8,876 bases of DNA from SB15 sp964557285 (GTDB lineage Bacteria; Chloroflexota; Anaerolineae; Aggregatilineales; J027): assembly GCA_964557285.1 (NCBI GenBank), contig CAZKZS010000204.1, forward strand, positions 1 to 8,876. Reading direction: 5' to 3'. Below, in pieces: positions 1-8,000 of this stretch (positions within the stretch are counted from its first letter, which is position 1; the number at the start of each line of letters is the position of its first letter). Under the pieces are notes generated by a model that made no database searches, had not been told where the DNA came from, and worked only from the letters and a program-made list of their open reading frames with translations. A program made the translations under genes and the position numbers.

Positions 1-602
1 GCGCCGAAGAAATCATCGGGCAGTATGGCATCGAACTGCGTGCGCCCGAAAATCTGGAACAGGAGGCAGTCGCGTTCCAGAAACAATTTCAGGAAACAGG
101 CCAGTTTTTTGGGGAAACCACCTGCATACGGAAAAATGGCGACCGTTTTCCGGTAGAGTCTACTGCCCGTATTGTTTATGTTGCTTCCGGTAAGCCAATG
201 GCGATTGTGGGTATCCACCGGGATATTACCGAACGGAAACTTGCAGAAAAATCCCTGCGCGAACAGAAGGAAATGTTGCAGACCATTTTTGACCGCATTC
301 CGGTTATGATTCGGCTGATGGATGCCAGTGGCAAAGTCATCCTGGTAAATAAATACTGGGAAGAAACGCTGGGTTGGACCCAGGAGGAAGTGCTGGCTCA
401 TCCCAACATTTTTGAAGCGCTGTATCCCGATCCGGTTCAGCGTGACCTTTTGTTAAAGCACATCCAGGGGGGTCATAGCGATTGGAAAACTTTTCAAGCC
501 GTCGCCAGAAATGGGCAGAGGGTAGCGGCAAAATGGGCAAACATGGTGCTGTCGGATGGCTCAAATATTGGGATTGGTCAGCTTATCTATCCACCTGAAT
601 AA
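1..602 (+). CDS. PAS-domain sensory protein, C-terminal part (5' end outside window)
   Basis: Only the last 199 residues are visible. The frame is open from the first complete codon at position 3, so the gene begins upstream of the window. Residues 1-77 are the second half of a PAS domain, ending in the typical PAC strand with HRDITERK at about 70-77. A short helical linker follows (AEKSLREQKEMLQ), then a second complete PAS domain (about 90-195) with the usual IFDRIPVMIRLMD start, a GKVILVN strand and a YWEETLGWT helix. The protein stops immediately after this PAS at GIGQLIYPPE. There is no DITERK linker, kinase, GGDEF or other output domain after it. The ligand cannot be told, and no LOV-type cysteine motif is seen. 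Its function is probably sensing or protein interaction, with any output domain lying upstream of the window. It sits 41 bp before a PAS histidine kinase on the same strand. Alternatively, it is a truncated remnant of a longer sensor kinase. Confidence 0.85.
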   Translation, partial: AEEIIGQYGIELRAPENLEQEAVAFQKQFQETGQFFGETTCIRKNGDRFPVESTARIVYVASGKPMAIVGIHRDITERKLAEKSLREQKEMLQTIFDRIPVMIRLMDASGKVILVNKYWEETLGWTQEEVLAHPNIFEALYPDPVQRDLLLKHIQGGHSDWKTFQAVARNGQRVAAKWANMVLSDGSNIGIGQLIYPPE

Positions 603-643
603 AGCTGTCAATTATCATAGGTTATTCATTTTTTCGGAAAACC

Positions 644-3568
644 ATGATAAAAATAGGAAAGCTGAGGGGTAATGGGAGCGTTTCCAGAAACGCAATGGGT
701 ACTGACAAACACATCGGCAATTTAGAACACATTATCCAGCTTTTAACTGCTGAGCTGCACGAAGCCAACCAAAAATTCCGCCGTCTGGTTGAAGAATCCA
801 GTGATGGAATCACGGTGATTGATGAGGAGGGGCGGGTCATTGAGTGGAACACGGCTCAGGAAAAACTGACGGGTCTGCCGCGTGCTGAAGTGATTGACCG
901 CCCTGTCTGGGATGTGCAGTTTCAATTTGCCGCACCGCAAAATCGCACCCCACAGGGGTATGAAGCCCTGAAAGCGATGATCCAGGCATTTTTACAGACG
1001 GGAAATGCCCCCTGGCTGGGAAAGGTCGTAGAGATTGAAATCCAGCGGCCGGACGGGGAACACCGCATGTTCCAGACTGCCGTTTTTCCCATCAAAACGG
1101 AAAAGGGCAGCATGGCCGCCTCCATCAGCCGCGATGTAACCGAGCAAAAGCAGATTCAGGAAGCGCTGCGGCAAAGCGAAGAACGATTCCGTGAGCTGGT
1201 AAATTCCACAGATGATATTGTGTTTACGCTGGATAAAGACCAGCGTCACACAGGCATTTATGGGCGCTGGCTTAGTTTTATGGGGGCTTCACCGGAAATG
1301 TTTCTGGGAAAAGCGGCCCGTGAAATTATGGGCGACGATGCTGCTCCCATTCATGAAGAAGCCAACCAGCAGGTACTGGACGGCGGCGAAAGTGTCATCT
1401 ATGAATGGAATGACAACACCAACTATTATCAGACTTCCCTGGCGCCGCTGCATGATTCAGAGGGAAATATTTCCGGTCTGGTAGGAATTGGCCGGAACAT
1501 TACCGCGTTAAAGCAGGCCGAAACTGCCTTGCGCCGCCGCGTTGAAGAATTTCGCGCCATTGTGGAACATACACCGGACATCATCAGTCGGGTAGACCGC
1601 AATTTACGGTACGTCTACATCAACCCGATCATTGAAAAGGTGACAGGGATTCCGGCCTATGCCTACCTGGGCAAAACGGATGCCGATTTAGCCAATGACC
1701 CGGAAGTTGTGCATGTCTGGCAGGCCGGACTGCGCTCTGTTTTTGAAACAGGGCAGGAACATACCCTTGAGTTTTCCTATAAAAACAGCCTGACCGGAGA
1801 GCGGTGGTATCATTCCCGCATGGTGCCGGAATTTGCGCCGGATGGCACGGTGGAAACGGTGCTGAGTATCAGCCGGGATGTTTCGCGGCGCAAACTGGCC
1901 GAACGCGAACTCGAAGTCACCAATGCCCGCCTGTACTTGCTGAATCGGGTGATTTCGGTTGCCAGCACCACTTTAAATGTTCAGACAGTGCTGGAAGCCA
2001 TTTGCCGTGAATTTGCCGACTTTCTGAATGTGCCTTATGCAGTGGCGGCGCTGCTGGATGGCTGGAAAGCCACCCGTGTGGCGGAATATCGGACAGATGG
2101 ACAGGCTTCTGCCCTGGATACCGACCCCCCTCCTCTGCCCCCAGCCGTGTATGATACCCTCATGCGTTCCCGAAAGCCGATAGTGATAGAGGACACCCCC
2201 TTACCCGATGTCACCGTACACTCTCAAACCCGTTCCCTCATGCTTGTGCCTATTTTTGTACGTGACTCCCTGATAGGGTTGATTCAATTGGAATCTGCTG
2301 AAAGGCAGCATTTTTCAGAAGAAGAAACCACCTTAATTTTAATGGCAGCGCAGGCGGTTTCGCAGTCGGTGGAAAACTGCCTGCTGCACAAAAGCATTGC
2401 CGACCACAATACCCGTCTTGCCGAACAGGTGGAACGGCGAACCGCCCAATATCAACGGTTAAATGAACGTATGTCCGCCATTCTAAACAGCGTCAGCGAT
2501 GCGATTCTGCTGCTTCAGACCAACGGCACCATTGACATCACCAATCCAACCTTTGACCGTCAGTTTGGCTACCAGGCAGATGAATTGTTTGGGCTGCCAG
2601 TAGAGGTGATTTCTACTGAACCCTACCAGAACGACCTCATGCAAACCATTCAACAGGTATTAGAGGACGGCGAACCGCGCCGGGTGGAATTTGTCGCCTG
2701 TCGCAAAAACGGCGACTTTTTTGATGCCGATATGGCGGTGGCGCTGGTCAAAAACCATGAAACCAGCCTGGTATGCAGCGTCCGGGATGTCAGCGCTTTT
2801 AAAGAAATTGATCGGGTGAAGGATAACTTTATCTCGATGGTCAGCCACGAACTGCGGACTCCGATTAGCGTCATGACGCTGGTCACGGGTGGGATGCGAA
2901 AATATTACGAACGCATGACCGACGAGCAGCGACTTAAAAAACTGGAACAGATTGAAACGCAGGCGGCGGTGCTGGCGGAACTGGTCGAGTCGGTGCTGGA
3001 TATTTCTCGCATGGACGCGCGGCAGAAACAGCGCGGTACAGAGGCGGTAGATATGACCGAAATTGCCCTGAAGGTGGTGATGCAGCTTCGTCCGACGGCG
3101 GAAGTCAAACAGCAGATGCTTGACCTCTCGCTGGAAACCAGCCCAATCGTCCTGAAGGGAGATGCCATTGATTTTAGCCGCATCTGGCGCAATCTGATTA
3201 ACAACGCCATCAAATACACTCCCGAAAAAGGCAAAATTTTTGTCCGGCTGGGGCTGGCGCGCCGCACCGGACACGGCCATGTGCTTCTGCCCGCCTCTTT
3301 TGTCCCTGCTAACTGTGCATTTGACTCTCAAGATACAACGTTTGTCATCGGGCAAATTGAGGATAACGGACACGGCATCCAGCCGGAGGATTTCCCCTAT
3401 CTGTTTACCCGCTTTTTCCGGGGATGGGCTAAACAAAGCGGGATTCCCGGAACGGGGTTGGGGCTGTCGCTGGTGCGTGAACTGCTGGACATTTACGGCG
3501 GGGGGATTCAGGTCAACAGCGCGGTGGATATGGGCAGTGTTTTTACCTTCTGGCTGCCGCTGACTTAA
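644..3568 (+). CDS. Soluble multi-PAS/GAF sensor histidine kinase (PAS-PAS-PAS-GAF-PAS-HisKA-HATPase)
   Basis: This 974-residue cytoplasmic sensor kinase autophosphorylates a histidine and passes the phosphoryl group to a response regulator. Domains: PAS about 43-168, PAS 178-292, PAS 300-418, GAF 430-582, a coiled-coil linker 583-610, PAS 610-718, HisKA 724-795 and HATPase_c 840-974. The phospho-acceptor is H735 in the H-box SMVSHELRTP. ATP-binding landmarks are N850/N854 in the N-box (RNLINNAIKYTP), D907 in the G1 box (EDNGHGI) and the G2 box PGTGLGLSL at 935-943. No membrane segment is seen, so the stimulus is probably intracellular. The GAF lacks a recognisable bilin-cysteine motif. A loop of about 30 residues separates the N-box strand from G1. 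ATG 644 is the first start after the in-frame stop at 596-598 and has only a weak GGAA 4 bp upstream. ATG 695 (residue 18) is a possible alternative, because the first 17 residues are basic and outside any domain. No receiver gene adjoins it. Confidence 0.95.
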   Translation: MIKIGKLRGNGSVSRNAMGTDKHIGNLEHIIQLLTAELHEANQKFRRLVEESSDGITVIDEEGRVIEWNTAQEKLTGLPRAEVIDRPVWDVQFQFAAPQNRTPQGYEALKAMIQAFLQTGNAPWLGKVVEIEIQRPDGEHRMFQTAVFPIKTEKGSMAASISRDVTEQKQIQEALRQSEERFRELVNSTDDIVFTLDKDQRHTGIYGRWLSFMGASPEMFLGKAAREIMGDDAAPIHEEANQQVLDGGESVIYEWNDNTNYYQTSLAPLHDSEGNISGLVGIGRNITALKQAETALRRRVEEFRAIVEHTPDIISRVDRNLRYVYINPIIEKVTGIPAYAYLGKTDADLANDPEVVHVWQAGLRSVFETGQEHTLEFSYKNSLTGERWYHSRMVPEFAPDGTVETVLSISRDVSRRKLAERELEVTNARLYLLNRVISVASTTLNVQTVLEAICREFADFLNVPYAVAALLDGWKATRVAEYRTDGQASALDTDPPPLPPAVYDTLMRSRKPIVIEDTPLPDVTVHSQTRSLMLVPIFVRDSLIGLIQLESAERQHFSEEETTLILMAAQAVSQSVENCLLHKSIADHNTRLAEQVERRTAQYQRLNERMSAILNSVSDAILLLQTNGTIDITNPTFDRQFGYQADELFGLPVEVISTEPYQNDLMQTIQQVLEDGEPRRVEFVACRKNGDFFDADMAVALVKNHETSLVCSVRDVSAFKEIDRVKDNFISMVSHELRTPISVMTLVTGGMRKYYERMTDEQRLKKLEQIETQAAVLAELVESVLDISRMDARQKQRGTEAVDMTEIALKVVMQLRPTAEVKQQMLDLSLETSPIVLKGDAIDFSRIWRNLINNAIKYTPEKGKIFVRLGLARRTGHGHVLLPASFVPANCAFDSQDTTFVIGQIEDNGHGIQPEDFPYLFTRFFRGWAKQSGIPGTGLGLSLVRELLDIYGGGIQVNSAVDMGSVFTFWLPLT

Positions 3569-3622
3569 TTCTCTCCTTTTTTTTCTGAAATGGATTGGCT
3601 ATGATACGTCCCGTCTACCTTT

Positions 3623-3626
3623 AGGA
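3623..3626 (+). promoter_or_regulatory. Ribosome-binding site supporting the TTG start of the flippase-like gene
   Basis: AGGA lies 10 bases before TTG 3637 in the gap after the PAS kinase. The spacing is slightly long but workable. The in-frame stop at 3622-3624 overlaps it, leaving TTG 3637 as the first usable start codon. Confidence 0.5.
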
Positions 3627-3636
3627 CAGTTTCTGC

Positions 3637-4578
3637 TTGAGCATTACACCCAAATTTGCTTCCACCTGGCGCATCCTTCAATATATTATCGGTGTGGTGA
3701 TGCTGCTAGTGGTGCTGCAACTGGTGGACTGGCAGGCGCTTCAGGCCGCCTGGGGACGCATCGACTGGGGGTGGGTGCTGCTGGCCTCCTCTCTGGTGGG
3801 GCTGTTTGTGCTGATTTCGGTGTATCGCTGGTCGCAGCTTCTGGCAAACCGGATTCAAGTGTCCTTCTGGGAACTGGTGCGATACTACCTGCACGCCCAA
3901 TTTTTTTTAATGATCATCCCGTCGTTTATTGGCGCGGATATGGTGCGGACATGGGATATTCGCCGTAAGTCGCAGCAAACCTCACTGGGGCTGGCCTCCG
4001 TGATGATTGACCGCGTAGCAGGACTGCACGCTATTGTCACGATTGGCATGGCAGCGGCCTGGCTGAGCGATTCGGCGGCGGAATATCCGGTCGTGCGGCT
4101 GTTGACTACCGGCCTATTTGTGGGCGTTACCTTTGGATGGGCGGCCCTGCTTTTTTTCCCATTTTCGCGGATTTCGCGGCTGACTTCCCGTATTCCCCGG
4201 CTGGAACGTTTTTTAAACAATCTGCATGACTCAATGGCAGGCTATCGGCAATCGCCCCGACTCATGATTCGGATGTGGCTGCTGGCGCTGGTGGCACAGT
4301 TTATTGTGGTGATTGTGATTTTCCTGAATACCCGTGCGCTGGCGGATCATGTCAGCTTTATTGAAGTGGCTTCTATCACCGCTATTCTGGTTTTTACGAC
4401 GACGATTCCACTTGCCCCCTCCGCCTTAGGATTACAGGAAGGGGCTTATATCGTGTTCATGGATAATCTTGGCATTAACAGTTCATCTGCCCTGCTGATT
4501 TCGCTGCTTGCCCGACTGCAAAATGTCGTGCTGGCGCTGCTCGGTGGGCTGGATATGCTGTTTAATACAGAACCTTAA
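3637..4578 (+). CDS. Lysylphosphatidylglycerol synthetase TM-domain / flippase-like membrane protein (UPF0104/YbhN type)
   Basis: This is a 313-residue polytopic inner-membrane protein. Hydrophobic segments lie at about 14-31, 46-65, 87-99, 117-143, 155-176, 212-231, 242-262 and 283-308. Family landmarks are YRWSQLL (63-69), the IIPSFIGADMVRTW stretch (93-106), ASVMIDRVAGL (120-130), and PLAPSALGLQEGAY (258-271) followed by a C-terminal LISLLARLQN helix (288-297). This matches the membrane half of MprF and the stand-alone LPG_synthase_TM / TIGR00374-like proteins, thought to move or bind lipid-linked substrates. The length is typical for a stand-alone member, and there is no aminoacyltransferase domain. 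The substrate cannot be deduced. The start is TTG 3637: an in-frame stop at 3622-3624 rules out anything upstream, AGGA at 3623-3626 lies 10 bp before it, and the first ATG inside (residue 22) would cut the first membrane helix. It lies 68 bp after the PAS kinase, possibly in one operon. Its stop overlaps that of the convergent receiver gene. Confidence 0.88.
   Translation: MSITPKFASTWRILQYIIGVVMLLVVLQLVDWQALQAAWGRIDWGWVLLASSLVGLFVLISVYRWSQLLANRIQVSFWELVRYYLHAQFFLMIIPSFIGADMVRTWDIRRKSQQTSLGLASVMIDRVAGLHAIVTIGMAAAWLSDSAAEYPVVRLLTTGLFVGVTFGWAALLFFPFSRISRLTSRIPRLERFLNNLHDSMAGYRQSPRLMIRMWLLALVAQFIVVIVIFLNTRALADHVSFIEVASITAILVFTTTIPLAPSALGLQEGAYIVFMDNLGINSSSALLISLLARLQNVVLALLGGLDMLFNTEP
4575..4578. 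other. Shared palindromic stop (TTAA) of two convergent genes
   Basis: The plus-strand flippase-like gene ends with TAA at 4576-4578. The minus-strand receiver ends with TAA read from 4577 to 4575. Both stops sit in one TTAA palindrome, so the two reading frames overlap by 4 bp. There is no room for a terminator between the genes, and their transcripts must run into each other's coding region. Confidence 0.9.
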
Positions 4579-5039
4579 GTGCGTTTCATAAAACTGGGCA
4601 GCGTGACCACCTCAAACCAGTAGCGGGTGACGGTTTTGATAACATTCGTCAAGCCTTCATAGGTGCCGGGTTTCACAATAAAAGAGTTCGCGCCCAGGTC
4701 ATACGTATGTTTGACATCTTCTTCGGCTCTGGAAGTTGTCAGAATCACTACTGGAATCTGGCGTAATTCGGGGTCAGCCTTAATTTCCATCAGGGCTTCG
4801 CGCCCATCCTTACGTGGCATATTTAAATCCAGCAGAATCAGCCCCGGACGGGGGGCGCTGGTTGGGTCATGGTATTTGCCACGACAATGAAGAAAATCCA
4901 TTAATTCTTCACCATCTTTGACCATAAAAAAAGGTGCTTTGACCTGTATTTCTTCAAAGGCGGTGCGAATCAGCAATAAATCGTCGTCATCGTCGTCCGC
5001 CACTAAAATGATAGGTTTACTGCGTTTGTCGCCGAACAA
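4575..5039 (-). CDS. Single-domain response regulator, Rcp1-like (CheY-type receiver)
   Basis: This 154-residue protein is a receiver domain only, with no DNA-binding or enzymatic output. Phosphorylation chemistry is intact: an acidic pocket inside a run of six aspartates (15-20), phospho-acceptor D71 in LILLDLNMPRKDG, switch threonine T101 in VILTTS, and K123 in the FIVKPG turn. The C-terminal YWFEVVTLP ending and the long loop before D71 are characteristic of the Rcp1 subgroup, the partner of cyanobacterial phytochrome kinases. It is expected to take the phosphoryl group from the kinase encoded just upstream and to signal by protein contact or onward relay. The start is TTG at 5039, with a good Shine-Dalgarno (AGGAAAA, 6 bp from AGGA to the start) inside the last codons of the kinase gene. 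The two frames overlap by 23 bp, implying translational coupling and matched dosage. Its stop shares TTAA with the convergent flippase-like gene. Confidence 0.93.
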   Translation of the reverse strand: MFGDKRSKPIILVADDDDDDLLLIRTAFEEIQVKAPFFMVKDGEELMDFLHCRGKYHDPTSAPRPGLILLDLNMPRKDGREALMEIKADPELRQIPVVILTTSRAEEDVKHTYDLGANSFIVKPGTYEGLTNVIKTVTRYWFEVVTLPSFMKRT

Positions 5040-8000
5040 AGTCTTTTCCTATTCTCTGTTTGATGGGCAATCTTACAATGAATGTTGACCCTTCGTTCTC
5101 TGTACTTGTCGCGGTAATCTGACCTTCATGCTGCTCAACAATCCGCTTGCAGATTGCCAGCCCCATGCCCGTCCCCTCATACTCTATTCGACCATGCAGC
5201 CGTTGAAACAACCCAAAAATTTTATCCAGATATTTTTCATCAAATCCTATCCCATTATCCTTGACACAAATTTCGTACCTATTTTTTGAGATTTTTTGTC
5301 CGGTAATCTCGATTTCAGGGGTAACACCCGGACGATGATACTTGAGGGAGTTCCCCACCAGATTTTGAAATAACTGGCTCATTTGCATGGGGTCGGCGTC
5401 CAGTGTATCCAGTTGACCTACGTGGATTTTAGCATGAGTTTCCTGAATCCGAACCTCTAAATCGGACAGCACCCCCTCCAGAATCTGATTCAGATTGACA
5501 GGTTCAAAGGGTTTGGTCTGGGCAGCAATCCGCGAATAGGTCAGCAGCCCCTGAATCAAACCCTGCATCCGGCGGGCAGCATTCTGAATACGTTCCAGAT
5601 AATCCTGTCCGGTTTCATCCAGCACATCGGCATATTTGGTTTTCAGGCGGTCACCAAAAGTTTGCACTTTTCGCAGGGGTTCTTGCAGGTCATGGGAAGC
5701 GATATAGGCGAAATTTTGCAGTTCAAGGTTGGTCGCCTGAAGTTTGTTGGCCGTGTTTTGTAATTCTTCTTCGGCACGCTGCCGTTCGGTAATATCAATA
5801 CCAGAAGGAATCAGGTGTGTGACCTTCCCCTGTTCATCCAGCATCGGCGCGAGCATGAAGTCAATGGTAATGAAGTGATTTTCAGCCAGCCGGATGCGGG
5901 CATCGTACCGCGAACGTTCGCCCCGGGCAGCCCGCTGAATCGCATCCCGAAGCTGTGCCTGTGTTTCCGGCGCATGTGACCACCAGTAGGCTTCTTCAAA
6001 AGGTTTGCCGATGACATCTTCCGGCGTTAAACCGGCATCCTGAAGGGCGGGTTTGTTGGCTTCCAGCAGGATGCCGTCCGGCGTCAGCACCCCCACATAG
6101 GCAAACAGGCTGTCCAGCACATTCCGTAAATGGCGTTCGCTTGCCTGTACATCACGCAGCAGTTGCGCGTTGCGGATTGCCATCCCGATTCGGTCTGCCA
6201 GATTTTTCGCCAGCAGCAGGTCATCCGGGCTGTAGTCCGGCAGTTCCGGGTTGTGGCGGGTGAACTTAAGCAGTCCCAATCGCTGGCCGTGGGCTTCCAG
6301 TGGCACCAGAATCATACTCTTAAGGCCGATATGCTGATACACGCTGCTGTATTCCACGCGCAGTTTGGCAAAAAGCTCATGCACGGTTTCATGAGTAATC
6401 AGTTCGGCTTCACCGGACTTAAAAATGCCGCCCATAAAGGGGTCGTCGATAGAAATCGGATACTGGTCAACCAGATCATGCACTTCATGAAACGCTTCAG
6501 CATTAATGTCATAATGAGCGACGGGTTCAAGCCGCTGTCCGTCCGCCGACAGCATCCGAATCAAACACGCATCCTTGACCTGTTCCGCCATTTCTTTTGC
6601 AATCATATCCAGCATTCGCTGATAATCAGTGGTGGCCTCCGTCAACAGGTGGCTGACACTGTTCAAAATTCGCAGGCGCTGCGTGTGGCGGTAAATCGAT
6701 TCTTCGGCCTGCTGGCGTTCGGTGATGTCGGTTGCCAGCACAAAATATCCGTTGACTTCCCCTTTTTCGGTCAGGTCCGGCACATAAGAAATAGAGGTAT
6801 GCCGAATTTTCCCGTATTTATCTTTAAGGGGAAGTTCATAACTGACTTTCTGGCCGGAAAGCGCCGCGTTGATATACGGACGAATTTCTGCATACGCCTG
6901 GTCGCCAATCAACTCCCGTGCCGTTTTACCGATGATGTCCTTTGGTGAGATCCCAAACCAGTCTTCATACACCTGATTGGAAAAACGGTAACGCTCCTGA
7001 GGATCCATGTAAGAAATCAGCGCCGGAATATTGTCGATGACCAGCCGAAGCTGTTCTTCACTTTTTCGCAGCGCTTCCTGATCGTGTTTTTGCTGCGTAA
7101 TGTCGTGGGCAACGCCATAAATGGTTTGCGTTTCCATCAGGGGAATCGCGTTCCACAGCAGCCACCGAACTTCTCCATCCTTACGAACATAGCGGACTTC
7201 AAAATTGCGAATTTCTTCGCCCTGTAAGATTTTTTCTGATTGCTGGCGGGCGACTTCCCGATCATCCGGGTGAATCAGCGCGTCCCGGTCCTGTGCCATC
7301 AATTCTTGCAGGCTGTACCCCATGACCCGTTCCCAGGTGGGGTTTAACAGCCGGAAGCTGCCCTCAAAGTCCGAAATGCTGAGCAGATTGTTGGAAAGCC
7401 GGAAAAACCGTCCCATCTCATCGGCATGAGTCTGTTTAAGCTGCTGAGCATAGTCGTGCAACTGCCCCATCATGTCCGCATAATCCAGAATCAAGGCGGT
7501 TTGTTCGGCAAAAAGTGAGAGCAGCGCCATTTCATCTTCAGCAAACAGTGGCTTGCCATAGGCAAAAACCAGCAGCAGCCCCCAGACTTTTTCCGGCGTA
7601 GCGATGGGAATCACAAAAATCGTGTCAGCGTCGAAGTTTCTGGCAAGCTGCAATTCGGCGGCGTTTAAGTCATACAGCACAAGAGGCTGCCGAGTCTGCC
7701 AGACCTGCTGAAGTGACTCCATCGTGCCTTCCGCTAGAGTCAGCATCTGGAACTGGCCGGTTGCCCGCACCGATAGGCTGTTCGGCTGGTTTTCTTTTTC
7801 CATAATCAGCGCGGCTCGCCCACCAACCGCCCGTGTCGCCGCCTGCCGCAGAATATTCAGGCTTTCCGATGCGCGTGTTTCCAGAGGATACTTTGCGTTG
7901 GCAGCCAGAAAATAATACAGTTCGGTGTTTTGAAGCGCCTGCCGCAGCCAGCGCGGGGTGGCAAACGCCAGGTAATAACTGAGGCCAGAGGTAATCGCCA

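Noticed and set aside
2660..3436. A 258-codon open frame antisense to the soluble kinase
   Set aside because: It lies entirely opposite the HisKA/HATPase region, whose catalytic motifs are intact on the plus strand. Its translation is rich in H, R, Q and F without any recognisable domain, as expected from the complement of a kinase gene.
644..3568. Hybrid kinase or diguanylate cyclase outputs in either kinase
   Set aside because: No receiver, HPt, GGDEF or EAL motif is present. Both proteins end within a few residues to about 15 residues after the HATPase_c domain.
3569..3636. T-run (about 3577-3584) after the soluble kinase as a terminator, and TATGAT (3599-3604) as a promoter for the flippase-like gene
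   Set aside because: No GC-rich stem precedes the T-run, and no acceptable -35 lies 16-18 bases before TATGAT.
4980..4997. GAY repeat encoding six aspartates in the receiver, considered as a microsatellite
   Set aside because: It coincides with the conserved acidic pocket of receiver domains, which is often DDDxDD in this subgroup, and mixes GAC and GAT codons. Function explains it.
6130..6948. A 272-codon open frame antisense to the 7TM kinase
   Set aside because: It mirrors the GAF/PAS region of a clearly real gene and shows no domain, signal peptide or ribosome-binding site of its own.
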